Shown here piece by piece: positions 21,811 to 33,609 of a stretch of 64,000 nucleotides of DNA (position 1 is its first letter; every line of letters starts with the position of its first letter). The position numbers and the translations under genes were made by a program. Source of the DNA: Siphonodentalium dalli. Its lineage: Eukaryota; Mollusca; Scaphopoda; Gadilida; Siphonodentaliidae. Below the pieces are notes generated by a model. It did not search any database. It saw only the letters and a program-made list of their open reading frames with translations, and was not told the DNA's origin. Where the stretch lies: positions 54,520,025 to 54,584,024 of the forward strand of contig CP136068.1 in NCBI GenBank assembly GCA_032622095.1, given 5' to 3'.

Positions 21811-22300
21811 TTACATATGACCTTATTCCTCATTACATATTCACGCCAAGCAGCCCACACAATTGCTATGTTTCCATGCGATTTAATCTCATTACGTGTG
21901 ACGTAATATCTCAATAATCTCAGAGGCAAGAATACGCCAGCTAAAGGCGGATTATAACAGTGGGGCTATAACGCTTAATGAATACTGGAGGCTATAACAT
22001 ACTGCGTAGCAGAATATCGCTGAATAGACGAGTATGAGGTGAACCTAACTGCAATTGTGACTTTGTATTGACTTTAAAGGTCCACTTAATTTTCGAGTCA
22101 TCGATTTGTTTATAGTATATACGGTTTTAATAACAATTTATGCCATAAAATTTGAATAAAATACTATAATTCATCACCATTTGAAACTCAGAATACTTCT
22201 ATCTCCTAGTTTGAAACACCCGGAAACACCTTAACAAAACCGCGTCAAGTCGTGCGTCGTATAACTAGCAATTAGCAACTAGCATTTCCCCTTCGGCTTT
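21811..22300. other. No gene recognised
   Basis: AT-rich. Nothing supportable was seen. Confidence 0.4.
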
Positions 22301-22997
22301 CCATAGATTTCGACGTAATTTGATACTTAGGGGTACTTGTGTCCGGTATTAAAAGTGTTTTGGATGGATCAAATCATGACCCTGACCTTCAAAATGGTCA
22401 ATTCGAGGTCAAATCGGGTAAAACGGACGGATTTCGACGAAATTTGATACCTAGGGATACCTTTGTCCGGGGAGTGTTTTGGACGGGTCAAATCGTGACC
22501 CCGACCTGACCTTGACCTTTAACACAGTCAATACAAGGTCAATTTGGGTAAAACGGACGGATTTCGACGAAATTTGATACCTATGGATACTTTTGTCCGG
22601 GGAGTGTTTTGAACTGGTCAAATTGTGACCCCCGGCGTGACCTTGACCTTCGATATGGTCAATCAAAGGTAAAATCGGGTAAAATGGATGGATTTCGACG
22701 AAATTTGATACCTATGGTTACTTTTGTCGGGGGAGTGTTTTGGACGGGTCAAATCATTACTCTGACCTGACCTTGACCTTCAAAATTGTCAATTAAAGGT
22801 CAAGTCTGGTAAAACGGACGGATTTCGACGAAATTTCATACCTAGGGGTACTTTTCCCCGGGGGTGTTTTGGACGGGTCAAATCATGACCCTGACCTGAC
22901 CTTGACTTTCAAAATAGTCAATTCAAGGTCAAATCGCGCCTTTCGCCGGAAATCAGATGGGAAACATCCCGGACGAAGTCGGGCCCACCAGCTAGTG
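22301..22997 (-). repeat. Composite repeat on minus strand, ~130-bp core x5
   Basis: Units containing TTTCGACGAAATTTGATACC recur near 22308, 22434, 22564, 22696 and 22826. They are the reverse complement of the core at 3798-4340. The head (reverse of ACTAGCTGGTGGGCCCGACT) is at 22975-22997. The ACAG tail expected at the left end is absent. Confidence 0.8.
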
Positions 22998-24009
22998 TAA
23001 TAAAGAAGACAGTTTGAAGAATGTAATGTATAACACGAGAAACGGGAAAACTTGATATATGGAAGTATGCAAATTTCCCACATGAAATTTGAAAGCTAGT
23101 TTATATTATAATTATATTATAATTTATATTTATGGCTAATAATATGATCTTGGTGGCGTTACCATTTCTGACTATGGTTTTCTTGTAATTTCCAGTACGC
23201 GATGAAGGGGTTTCAATTTGATCGTATGTGTCCCTGTGAGAAAACTGGTCTCTGTTGACAATAATTTAATGATAGGACGGTCATGCTGAATTTATCCGAG
23301 ACATGCCGATGGTGCGATTGGGGGAGGGGGTTCAGAAAGGAACATAATATTACTTATATATGTATAATAAGTAATTATGTTGAGATGCATTTGTATTTAA
23401 ATTTCAATCCAACATCATTATCGTAGTAAATTGCATGATTTGTAGTATATGCTGAATATATTTCTTACAGAATATATGAATGTTCGCCAAGTATTAGATC
23501 ATGTCATGAATTTATATTCTGGCTACCGTAGAGGTTATATTCAACCAGTTAAAAATATGGGAACGTTTTAATGTTCTGACGGAGAACTTTATAGCATTGA
23601 AGAAAAAAAAAATCAGTGACTATGTATATTTATTTATTACTTGTTCCTTAATAATATATTTCACAATATGGGTGTGACACTCCAGATTGCACGATTTGTC
23701 TGTGACTTTTGTGAGTCGACATCGAAATAAACATTGAATTGATTACCCGTGAGAAATTTAATGATTGTAAAGGATGCTAATCAAACTCGACTCAAGTTCA
23801 CAAAGTGATATATTTCATGCAACATCGAGCTGGGATCTTCGTAAACTACGTACACAGTGGAGTACACTATTTACTGAGGAACGATATTAACTAAGAATAT
23901 ATTAGCTGCATGCACTGTTTTTTTTTAAATGTTTTAAACTTCCCTATATATCTGAACATGAAACATTTCACATTACTTGAACTGGTGTAGAATTTTTCAC
24001 CACCTGGGT
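22998..24009. other. No gene recognised
   Basis: AT-rich sequence without supportable features. Confidence 0.4.
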
Positions 24010-24444
24010 AGGCACTCAATCCGATCAGACGCTCCTAAATTACTATTTCTTTGGTTCCGGGGGTAAACAATATTTGACGAGCTCAGAGTGATCAGATATC
24101 GATTGTTGAAGTTTGTTATTTCTCAAGATGTGTACTAATATGTGGCCCAGAAACACGTGATCAAATGGAGGGTCTCGGACAAAATTGCGGATGAAGATGG
24201 ATAACTCTAAAGTCAAGTGGTAATACGGTCAAATTTTGTGATACTTTAGTGATAATACGGCCATATTTTGTTGAACAAAATGTTGATAAACAACAAGTTT
24301 TGGGAAATTTGATACAATAGTTGACAGTGATTAGCATTATATTGTTGCAATATATCGATTCTGACAACTAAAGCGTATTTTGAAGAAATGTTGTTGCTGT
24401 TGTATCTTAATGGTATGGGGACCGCCTGGTCGGATTGAGTACCT
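24010..24444. mobile_element. TTAA-MITE family 3, full copy (435 bp)
   Basis: The terminal inverted repeats are AGGCACTCAATCCGATCAGA on the left and the reverse complement of AGGTACTCAATCCGACCAGG on the right. TTAA follows the right end (24445-24448), but the left flank is GGGT, so one target copy has mutated or been lost. A related left half is at 16553. There is no coding capacity. Confidence 0.65.
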
Positions 24445-24448
24445 TTAA

Positions 24449-25080
24449 AAAGAACTACGGAATTGAACTAACTGCAGTTCATCGACACACTCAACTGAAA
24501 ATTATTGCCTATACAAAATTGCGAATAGAGTATATTTGAGAAAAATCAATGTGTTCAAAGGATCAATGTAAATGACTAAAATTCATGTTGACATTGTGTA
24601 ACAAATTGGAAAACCGTTCTATCGTCACATCCTTGTCAACAGAGGTTATTATTCTCGCATGGACAAATAGGATCCAACGGAAACATATTATCGCGTACCG
24701 AAAATGATAGAGACGCTGGGGAAACTTGGAAAATATTACGTCACAAACATGGCGGTATTCAAGAATGCACTTATTTCCGAAAACACACGAGCGCTGTCGG
24801 CATCACTCGGAAGATCGGCAGATTAGAAAAATTTAACCCGAACAGCGAAACGATATCAAATTTACGCAAAAATATAACTAACAACACGCGTTTTTTTAGC
24901 GCTATATCGACGAATTAGCTCTGGAATAGTTTGCATATGGATGTTTTGAGACCCCTTTTCTCGAATTACGTACACATAAATTTTAGGGTTAGAATGAGCC
25001 ATGTCCGTTTAAAACTGGTCAAACTGTCATTTGAACTAAAGGAGATAATTTCCCAGTCATATGAGTGACATCAGTAGGGT
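24449..25080. other. No gene recognised
   Basis: Nothing supportable. It ends at a run of 13 G residues (25081-25093). Confidence 0.4.
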
Positions 25081-25218
25081 GGGGGGGGGGGGGTGTCAAA
25101 AAATATGGGAGTAAAAACATTTTTTTTGCAGGTTTGGGGTGGTGGGTACCCAAAAATGCCAGATGCAAAAAAACGGCATACCTTCCTGCAAATCTTTTAC
25201 TACCTATTAAATTTTTGT

Positions 25219-26234
25219 CACCTATATGGTTATACTGATGTTCACCTATATGGTTATACTGATGTTCACCTATATGGTTATACTGATGTTCACCTATATG
25301 GTTATACTGATGTTCACCTATATGGTTATACTGATGTTCACCTATATGGTTATACTGATGTTCACCTATATGGTTATACTGATGTTCACCTATATGGTTA
25401 TACTGATGTTCACCTATATGGTTATACTGATGTAATTCACCTATATGTTTATACTGATGTTCACCTATATGTTTATACTGATGTTCACCTATATGTTTAT
25501 ACTGATGTTCACCTATATGTTTATACTGATGTTCACCTATATGTTTATACTGATGTTCACCTATATGTTTATACTGATGTTCACCTATATGGTTATACTG
25601 ATGTTCACCTATATGGTTATACTGATGTTCACCTATATGTTTATACTGATGTTCACCTATATGGTTATACTGATGTTCACCTATATGGTTATACTGATGT
25701 TCACCTATATGGTTATACTGATGTTCACCTATATGGTTATACTGATGTTCACCTATATATGTTTATACTGATGTTCACCTATATGGTTATACTGATGTTC
25801 ACCTATATGGTTATACTGATGTTCACCTATATGGTTATACTGATGTTCACCTATATGGTTATACTGATGTTCACCTATATGGTTATACTGATGTAATTCA
25901 CCTATATGTTTATACTGATGTTCACCTATATGTTTATACTGATGTTCACCTATATGTTTATACTGATGTTCACCTATATGTTTATACTGATGTTCACCTA
26001 TATGTTTATACTGATGTTCACCTATATGTTTATACTGATGTTCACCTATATGGTTATACTGATGTTCACCTATATGGTTATACTGATGTTCACCTATATG
26101 TTTATACTGATGTTCACCTATATGTTTATACTGATGTTCACCTATATGGTTATACTGATGTTCACCTATATGGTTATACTGATGTTCACCTATATGGTTA
26201 TACTGATGTTCACCTATATGGTTATACTGATGTT
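25219..26234 (+). repeat. 24-bp minisatellite, 42 units
   Basis: The unit is CACCTATATGGTTATACTGATGTT-like (written here as CACCTATATGGTTATACTGA plus TGTT). There are exactly 42 units: 1,016 bp equals 42 x 24 plus two +3-bp units (GTAATT variant at about 25431 and 25892) and one +2-bp unit (TATATATG at about 25752). A GG/GT position toggles between units. The two GTAATT markers are 461 bp apart (19 units) and are followed by almost the same toggle pattern, so the array holds an internal segmental duplication. Open frames on both strands are artefacts; the +2-bp unit breaks them. Confidence 0.95.
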
Positions 26235-26959
26235 CCAAATACGTCTACATGTACTATTGCCATATCGTTGCTGTATAGGAGTATACAAACCCTTTCATAC
26301 ATTTCTTGGGCCATAGTATCCACCATGTCACGTGGCGCAACTAAACTATTATTATACCCGGTATTCCAATTCAATACATGTATTCTTTACAGGCCCATTG
26401 GTCGAAACATTTGACGGACAATAAACAGTAATTGATTACAACGGAAGGATTCTCTTCTTGGACTGGGCGTCGGGACACACGATCCAGGGTATAATCAGCG
26501 TTGTATCATTGGAGCCAAGTGATTAGTACAACAGACACTGGTCAACAACTCTGAACAGATCGATCTGTGAAGTACCTTCAAATCTAAACAAATATTGTAT
26601 TGCCATGCCACGGATCTGAATATGGGAATCTAAACATGTATGAGACTCTACACCAATCGTGTGCATAATTGTATTTCATAAACTGAAATAAACTGAATGA
26701 GTTGAACGAATTATCCCCTGGAAATAATATTTCAGACAGCATTGAATTGAAATTATTATTAAGGTTAATTATAATGTACCTCGAAATTCATGTGTTTTCA
26801 ATGGTTATCAAAATATTTTCAGCATAGTTTCCACTCATGCAATTTGTTCTCAGCGACCTTGTCAATTGTTGCAAAATGAGAATCCCATAATAAATACTTG
26901 GCACATGGAGAATGGGAACTAAAAGGGACTCGATGCATTTGAAGTGGGTTCATGCGAAG
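26235..26959. other. No gene recognised
   Basis: No exon or RNA gene was seen. An AATAAACTGAATGAG motif at about 26685 could be an old LINE tail, but there is no body to support it. Confidence 0.4.
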
Positions 26960-29555
26960 CAACAATAATGTCTGTAAAATAACTAGCATGAGTGACTACG
27001 ACAAGAAAACCGACAACACTTTAAATGACATACATACCGACACCTCGACCTGGTGGAAGAATCTACAAAAAATAATTGTCCAAAATATTAAAAAATCCAT
27101 ACCCCCACTCTCATGTGACAACTGTTATCTAGTTTCCCCACATGACAAAGCTAATGCACTGAACGATTATTTTTGCAAAATATCGCAAATTGATGACAAT
27201 TCTCATAATATTGACATGACACCTACTCCTAGAAACTCCGATACTGATCCCGAATTAAATGACTTGGACATTAAATCTGTAGATGTTTTTAACGTCCTAA
27301 GAGCCCTAAAAGTATCTAAATCGTGTGGACCCGACACGATTAGTCCCCGTATACTGAAAAACTGTGCTTCGGCTCTTAGTAAACCCCTTGCGCACGTCTT
27401 TAACATATTCACCCAAAAAATGTAATACCCATGCGAATGGAAAAAAGCAAACATTACTCCCGTTTTTAAAACCGGTGATCCTAGCATCATATCGAACTAT
27501 CGTCCTATCTCACTATTAAAGATGGATTATCTCTTTAAATAACACATTTTAAATAGTTGCGTGGGTATAAAATAATAGATATGAACTGAAGTCCTATGTC
27601 CGGAAAAGCTTCTATCAATTAATATTGATTTTATTTCGAATATTAAATCGGGCCCATTTATGTTACTATTTTTAGAACCGACCATTCGGATGAGACCGGA
27701 TTGCGATATAGAGCACTGGGCTGTTCCTACGGCTACGCAACGAATGTCAAATGTCACATATTGGTTGTTTGTACTGTTTTGTTCCACAGATATAAGCGAT
27801 AATGAGTATAATTAACGTTTATTTGTGACAAAATTGCACAATATAATTTCTGGTCTCTGTTAACAGTAACCAATATTGTTCGTTAGCTGAACAAACACAC
27901 CTTTTTAGACCAGAAAATATTCGAAATAAAATTAATATTAATCGATAGAAGCATTTCCGGACAGGAGTCTTCGATTCAGATATAATATTTTATACCCCGG
28001 TAATTATATAATACATGTTTACAAAGAGATAATCCACCTTTAAGTTGTTTATCCAAAAGGTACGAGAAGTGTATTTATAAATACATGTCAGCATATATCA
28101 ATGAACATAACCTAATCTCTGTCTATCAGTCTGGCTTTACAGCAGGTGATTCCGCAGTGTACCAAATTACTGATGTGTATGATTATATTATTAGATCCCT
28201 AGATGATGGTAAGGAGGTGCGCTGTATCTTTTGTGACATTAGTAAAGCATTTGATAAGGTCTGGCATAAGGTTCTCCTATTTAAAATTAGGCAAATGGGA
28301 ATCGGAGGTAACTTAATTAAACTTTTAGAATCATATTTAGAATGTCGACAACAGAGAGTATTTATAGATAATGTTAGTTCAGATTGGAAATGCATATCTG
28401 CGGGCGTGCCCCAGGGGTCTATCATCGGACCGCTATTATTTCTTATTTATATAAATGACATAACCGACAAAATAGTGTGTAACATCCGTCTTTTTGCAGA
28501 TGACACATCCATATACTTATGTGTTGAAACCCAACTCTCGCTGCTGAAATAATTAACAAAGATATCAGTACTATCTTTGAATGGTCAAAACAGTGGCTAG
28601 TAAAGTTTAACCCCCTTAAGACCGAAGCTATAGTAGTATCCAGGAAAGCAACAACCATAGATCACCCGCCCCTCTTCATGTGTGGATATGAAATAACTAA
28701 AGTAAGTAGTCACAAACATCTTGGAGTCACATTCGATAGTTCTGGGTCATGGGAAAGTCACGTCTGTAGCATAATTGATAAGGCATGGAAGAGAGTAAAC
28801 CTTGTAAAAAGACATAAATTTAGATTAAGCAGAAAGTCCCTTGAAACAATATATTTTTCATTTATTCGCCCTATCCTAGAGTATGCATCACCTGTGTGGG
28901 ATAATATCCCCAAGTGTACGAGCGATAGAATTGAGGATATCCAGTATGAAATGGCAAGAATAGTTACTGGGGCAACCAGAAGTGCTAGCGATAGGAAATT
29001 ATTACTTGAAACAGGTTGGAAACCGCTTGCACAACGCAGGCATAAGCAGAACATAATTCAGTTTTACAATATGACAAAACACAGAGCTCCATCCTACTTA
29101 TCTAATATGATTCCACCTGATTCTTCCTCAACAGTTACTGGCTACAATCTTAGACATCCCAGCATCCACCCGCCTGATAGTAATAATAATTACTATATGT
29201 ATACATTTCTACCATCTGCCACACGTGCTTGGAACAGCTTATCTGACTCGGTAAGGTCTTCAGAAACGTTAGCCGATTTTAAACGAAACATTAACACTGG
29301 TCGTTCAAAGATTGCTAAATTTTATTACCATAATTATTCTCGTACAGCTCAAGTTTATCATACTAGAATCATATTGGGGTGCAGAAACCTGAACAAAGAC
29401 CTTGTCACAAATCACCTTAAAGAGTCCCCGATGTGTCCTTGTGGTGGTTTTGAAATTGAATCAGCATATCATTTTCTCTTGAAATGTCCATTATATACTC
29501 AAGCAAGAACTGAAATGTTAGCTGATCTGTCATCAATTGTAATATCACCTAATGT
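26960..29555 (+). mobile_element. 5'-truncated jockey/CR1-like LINE-D, split by a MITE
   Basis: A plus-strand LINE lacks its endonuclease and starts near a WWKNLQKI linker block. The RT body continues to 29555, where a (AGGAT)n run begins that belongs to the tail of another, oppositely oriented element. A 520-bp MITE occupies 27520-28039 inside the RT. Possible further C-terminal codons reappear after the second insertion (about 29725-29790). Confidence 0.85.
27516..28043. mobile_element. TTAA-MITE family 1, copy 1 (520 bp) inside LINE-D
   Basis: The element proper is 27520-28039, flanked by TTAA at 27516-27519 and 28040-28043. The ends are AGATGGATTATCTCTTTAAA and the reverse complement of AGGTGGATTATCTCTTTGTA. 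The inverted repeats extend over roughly 130-150 bp, including GTCCGGAAA and a TATTGATTTTATTTCGAATA segment. The TTAA target points to a piggyBac-type mobiliser, but no transposase is encoded. The 86-codon minus frame inside differs at six residues from that in the second copy and is not credible as a gene. Confidence 0.9.
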
Positions 29556-29690
29556 AGGATAGGATAGGATAGGATAGTTTATTTACAATACACACGAATG
29601 ATACAGTGGCAGTAATACATAATAAATTATAACAGTGTATTGTCGGGGGTAGCTTAGCCCTATCGGGCTGTCTTCCTGCTATCCCCTAAA
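29556..29690 (-). mobile_element. 3' end of another LINE/SINE on minus strand
   Basis: On the minus strand the segment runs through a hairpin-like AGCCCGATAGGGCT, then AATAAACTATCC followed by (TATCC)n at 29556-29578. AATAAA plus a short tandem tail is the LINE 3' end format seen elsewhere in this window. Only about 130 bp is present. Confidence 0.55.
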
Positions 29691-31324
29691 ACAAGTATAA
29701 CTATACGTAATAGCATAGATGCTTGTATTTCAGATCCACGCACTTGTACAGACTATAGTCATATATCAAACTTTTTAGAATCTAGTACTTAGGGCATATC
29801 ACAAATGAGTATTGTCGTGGTTGTGAGCCAATCCAGACGATTTATCAGATCGAAGATGTACTATCTTTCCATAGGAATTTTTTGAACTGTTCAAATTATC
29901 TAAAACATATTAACAGTTTCAGTTCCAGTTCCAGTTCCATGGGTATATATTAGCAACAAAATATTTTGTTTTCTGTTGCTACAACGGTTTCAGGCGAGAG
30001 ATACCGCCATCTTTATATAGGTAAACAGAATGAGAATCTATATGGATCGTCGGAAAGTCTCTTTGTTGAGTGAGGTTTTGGGATAATTTAAATTATCAAT
30101 ATTACATATATATATATCTGTTTATGTATATCTGGTGGTGTATGGTAATAGTCCCGTTAGATAAATCATGATAATGTACGGTAACATTTATGATGTGTGG
30201 CAGTATATATGGGCATGTTAGGAACGAGAATGCGACGTGTGTCCACATGCAGCTGAGAAGAAACTTATTTGAATAGTATTATGATTATACAACTACAACG
30301 AGTATGACTATGATTATCCGTGTAGTTTATTGAGCACAATCGGGACATCCTTTGTTTTTACAGCGTACATTTTCGGAGTAATTTTTCAGCATGGCTATCT
30401 GCAAGCGCTTCTTCAATGTGTGCCTGCTTTGGCAAGCAGTATGGTCTTTTTCCATATTGTTCCATGTTGTTGGGAAGGCGTGGTGTACTTCTGTATGGGT
30501 CTCCTGATCTCGCTGATGATTTGAGCATTAAAATTTTCGATGTTGTACAGAAGTTCATTGTCTGTACTGTGCGTTTCTGACTCACGGGTACGGTGGTTTA
30601 AGCCGAAACACGCGTGTTACTAATAACCTATATGTAATGTCTTAAATTATAGTCACTGCGCGTGTTTTAGCCCTACCACCTCGCCCTCTATACTGGAATA
30701 ATTATTTATGGTACATACACATTTCGTCACTTATTAAATACTTATTAAATACATTAACTAAAAAGCTCATTAAAGGAATGTGAATAATTATGATATTCCG
30801 CCGATTTGGAATTCTCTCCAATTGGGTCGTAGCGTGCTAAAATTTATTTGCATTAAGACTTTTCACTGGCTGTGACAATAAATGGTGATCAATTTAAAAC
30901 GATACAATCCTCACGTATTTCTCCGTGAAATATCTTACTAGTATCCTACTGTTAATAGTAAGTTCACCTACCCATTTTCAACCACTGCCTGCACTCCCTT
31001 TCTCTTTCCTATCCCTTCACCTAAACTTTATTATTCGGATCACACAGAACCAAACCCGTCTGCTATACCCCAATGGTATCTATTGGGGTAACATTTATTT
31101 CCTGAGGATAGGACTTAACAAAAGCCCCCAAGCTTGTTGCCCAATCCTCTTTTGAACACTTAAAAAAATGATATGTTTTGTATTTATTGTATGTAATAAT
31201 GTTCTGTATTAGTTCAAATTAAATATTGTTTAAACCAAAATAACTAGCATCAACGATACGCGAACAAGTATTTTGATTTTGTTCTTATTTTAATTATTAA
31301 TAACTCTCCAATAACGAGATTTAG
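29691..31324. other. Mostly unassigned; possible LINE 3' remnants
   Basis: At about 29725-29790 the plus frame reads DPRTCTDYSHISNFLESS, which could continue LINE-D. At about 31060-31230 the AGGATAGGACTTAACAAAAG...TTTTGAACAC stretch followed by TGTATTTATTGTATG resembles a jockey/CR1-type 3' untranslated region. CAGTTC tandem repetition occurs at about 29910. No host exon was recognised. Confidence 0.35.
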
Positions 31325-32220
31325 CATGTAAAAACCGTTATGTAACATGTAAAACCCGTTATGTAACATGTAAAAACCGTTATGTAACATGTAAAAACCG
31401 TTATGTAACATGTAAAAACCGTTATGTAACATGTCAAAACCGTTATGTAACATGTCAAAACCGTTAAGTAACATGTCAAAACCGGTATGTAACATGTCAA
31501 AACCGTTATGTAACATGTCAAAACCGTTAAGTAACATGTCAAAACCGGTATGTAACATGTAAAAACCGTTATGTAACATGTCAAAACCGTTAAGTAACAT
31601 GTCAAAACCGGTATGTAACATGTCAAAACCGTTAAGTAACATGTCAAAACCGTTATGTAACATGTAAAAACCGTTATGTAACATGTAAAAACCGTTATGT
31701 AACATGTAAAAACCGTTATGTAACATGTCAAAACCGTTATGTAACATGTCAAAACCGTTATGTAACATGTCAAAAACCGTTATGTAACATGTAAAAACCG
31801 TTATGTAACATGTAAAAACCGTTATGTAACATGACAAAACCGTTATGTAACATGTCAAAACCGTTATGTAACATGTCAAAACCGTTAAGTAACATGTCAA
31901 AACCGGTATGTAACATGTCAAAACCGTTATGTAACATGTCAAAACCGTTAAGTAACATGTCAAAACCGGTATGTAACATGTAAAAACCGGTATGCAACAT
32001 GTCAAAACCGTTAAGTAACATGTCAAAACCGGTATGTAACATGTCAAAACCGTTAAGTAACATGTCAAAACCGTTATGTAACATGTAAACACCGTTATGT
32101 AACATGTCAAAACCGTTATGTAACATGTCAAAACCGTTATGTAACATGCCAAAACCGTTATGTAACATGTCAAAACCGGTATGTAACATGTCAAAACCGG
32201 TATGTAACATGTCAAAACCG
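31325..32220. repeat. 21-bp minisatellite, ~42.6 units
   Basis: The unit is CATGTCAAAACCGTTATGTA plus A. Variants alternate at CATGTA/CATGTC, TTATG/TTAAG and GGTATG. A single extra A at about 31770 breaks the repeat-encoded frames, so the 321- and 150-residue minus-strand frames (TCYITVL / DMLHNGF repeats) are artefacts. Runs of the order TTAAG-GGTATG-TTATG recur, suggesting amplification of multi-unit blocks. Confidence 0.95.
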
Positions 32221-32552
32221 TATGTTGAACATCACGGCTCCAGATGAATTAACGATACCAATTAGTCCAACAAGATACCAGTTTAATCAAAACTTGACTG
32301 AAAAAGGTCAAAGCATTGACAACTATTCTGAAAATCATATTCAGATTAAAATATTTGAACTTATTATGAGATTACCGATGTTTGCTGACAAATCACGGTG
32401 ATAATTAATTTCTATAAACTGAACTGAATTGTTTCTCTTTGGATATATTACACCATGCCCAATATTCTACCTGTGAATTATCGATCGATTAGTCATTAGC
32501 TATGGCCGCACACTTAGATGTGTTTTATTGGGATATGAAGTGGAGGAAATAG
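32221..32552. other. No gene; short dispersed fragment at 32324-32366
   Basis: TATTCTGAAAATCATATTCA and its following AAAATAT(T/A)TGAACT recur at 58971-59012. The remainder is AT-rich. Confidence 0.45.
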
Positions 32553-33449
32553 TGTAACACACTTTGTAAATGTTTACATAACATACTTACATACTTATAC
32601 GGATGTGAAGTATGGGGATGTGGTACATCACGAAGTAACCAGTATAGTTTGAGTTGCGAAAAGTTACACACTACTTATTGTAAGCATATATTGGGAGTAG
32701 GTAAGTACGCTCCAAATCATGCAGTGAGAGCAGAGCTCGGTAGATATCCATGTTCCGTCGAAATATTATGCAGAATGGCTAACTATGGTGCAAAATTATC
32801 AAATGTATCTAAAAACAAACTAATGGCATCAGCCGTCTCTGAACATGTGATGAGGAAAGCCAAATGCAACTCTTTATTCAGGACGATAAACGCATTTGGC
32901 TGTAAAAATATACAGGTTCCATTAAATAACCAAACATATAGTATCATTAGAAATCTCAAGTGTAAGCTCCAGGAAGAACATGTGAAAGAATTCAAGAGAT
33001 CTATATTTGATGACTCAAAACGAGATGGCCATAAAAATAAACTCAGAACATATAGATTGTTTAAAAATGATTATATCTTAGAGACTTACTTAATAAACAC
33101 AACATCTTTAAAAGATAGGATCAGTTTTACAAAACTCCGTGTTAGTGATCACAAACTCCCTATTGAAAAAGGTAGACACCATCAGCCTATAATTAAGGAG
33201 GGGAAGAGACTGTGCCTTAAATGCAGGACAGGTTCGGATATAGAAAATGAGTATCATTTCATTATGGAATGTCCACACTATTGCGATCTCAGAAATGAAC
33301 TGTTCCAAATTGTTGGTAGATATCACAGCTATTTTACAAGTATGTCAAACGATCAGAAATTTAATCTTGTAATGAAAAATGATAACCCTAAAATAAGCAG
33401 CAAAATCAGCAACGTGGTCCGGCGCTTCTTTGATAAGCGCTCTGAATGA
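32553..33449 (+). pseudogene. LINE-A RT C-terminal region (no catalytic core)
   Basis: The frame is open from just after a TAG at 32550-32552. It starts in the thumb/C-terminal region: LTYLYGCEVWGCGT, then SCEKLHTTYCKHILGVGKYA and VRAELGRYP. Further on comes FTKLRVSDHKLPIEKGRHH and the zinc segment C-x2-C...H-x4-C (CLKCRTGSDIENEYHFIMEC), ending RRFFDKRSE and a stop. The RT catalytic domain is missing by 5' truncation. No frameshift or internal stop is visible, so the insertion is fairly young. An apparent start at 32649 (TTG) is not meaningful. Confidence 0.85.
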
Positions 33450-33609
33450 ATATTATGCTTGCCATCACACAATAAAATACATATAGCTAGACATGCCATG
33501 TTCACATGTAATTGTTTATTAATTGTTTATTGTTTTATTACTATTTGTATCGTTAGCATAATGCCTTTATTGGTGTTTATGCAAATAAATCGTATCGTAT
33601 CGTATCGTA
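32553..33609 (+). mobile_element. 5'-truncated LINE-A copy 2 with (CGTAT)n tail
   Basis: The coding remnant is 32553-33449. The 3' end is at about 33580-33609, with AATAAATCGTATCGTATCGT. It is the same family as the LINE at 883-3400, judged from the shared YGCEVW, AVRAELGRYP and RRFFDKR blocks. Confidence 0.8.

Larger units (their letters stand above)
26952..29562 (+). pseudogene. LINE-D reverse transcriptase, three disabling lesions
   Basis: The order of blocks is a linker with WWKN and ALNDYF; SKSCGPDTISPRILKNCA (the 'GPD' block); then a premature TAA at 27423-27425 with homologous sequence continuing in the same frame ([20 protein letters not shown] then NYRPISLL). The MITE comes next. 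RT resumes with EHNLISVYQSGF, FCDISKAFDKVWH (first Asp), SAGVPQGSIIGPLLFLIYIN and RLFADDTSIY (FADD catalytic pair). A one-step frame change occurs near 28540, after which the frame at 28540-29562 carries FNPLKTEAIVVSRK, HKHLGVTFDSSGSW, the 'thumb' (LETIYFSFIRPILEYASPVW) and a C-terminal C-x-C...H...C segment (CPCGGFEIESAYHFLLKC). Family role: target-primed reverse transcription. The internal Met of each open frame is not a true start. Confidence 0.9.

Noticed and set aside
25093..26316. Frames encoding HLYGYTDV / MVILMFTY / EHQYNHIG repeats
   Set aside because: They are produced by the 24-bp unit and change frame at a +2-bp unit near 25752.
27527..27787. 86-codon minus frame in the TTAA MITE (also at 57689-57949)
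   Set aside because: The two copies differ at six residues with few other changes, it overlaps the inverted repeat, and it resembles no protein I know.
30358..30585. 75-codon minus frame with ordinary composition
   Set aside because: No splice signals, homology or repetition that would support coding.
31250..32215. Minus-strand frames with TCYITVL / DMLHNGF repeats
   Set aside because: They are produced by the 21-bp unit and shift frame at a +1-bp insertion near 31770.
25219..32220. CRISPR-like array appearance
   Set aside because: The units are contiguous with no unique spacers, and the genome is eukaryotic.
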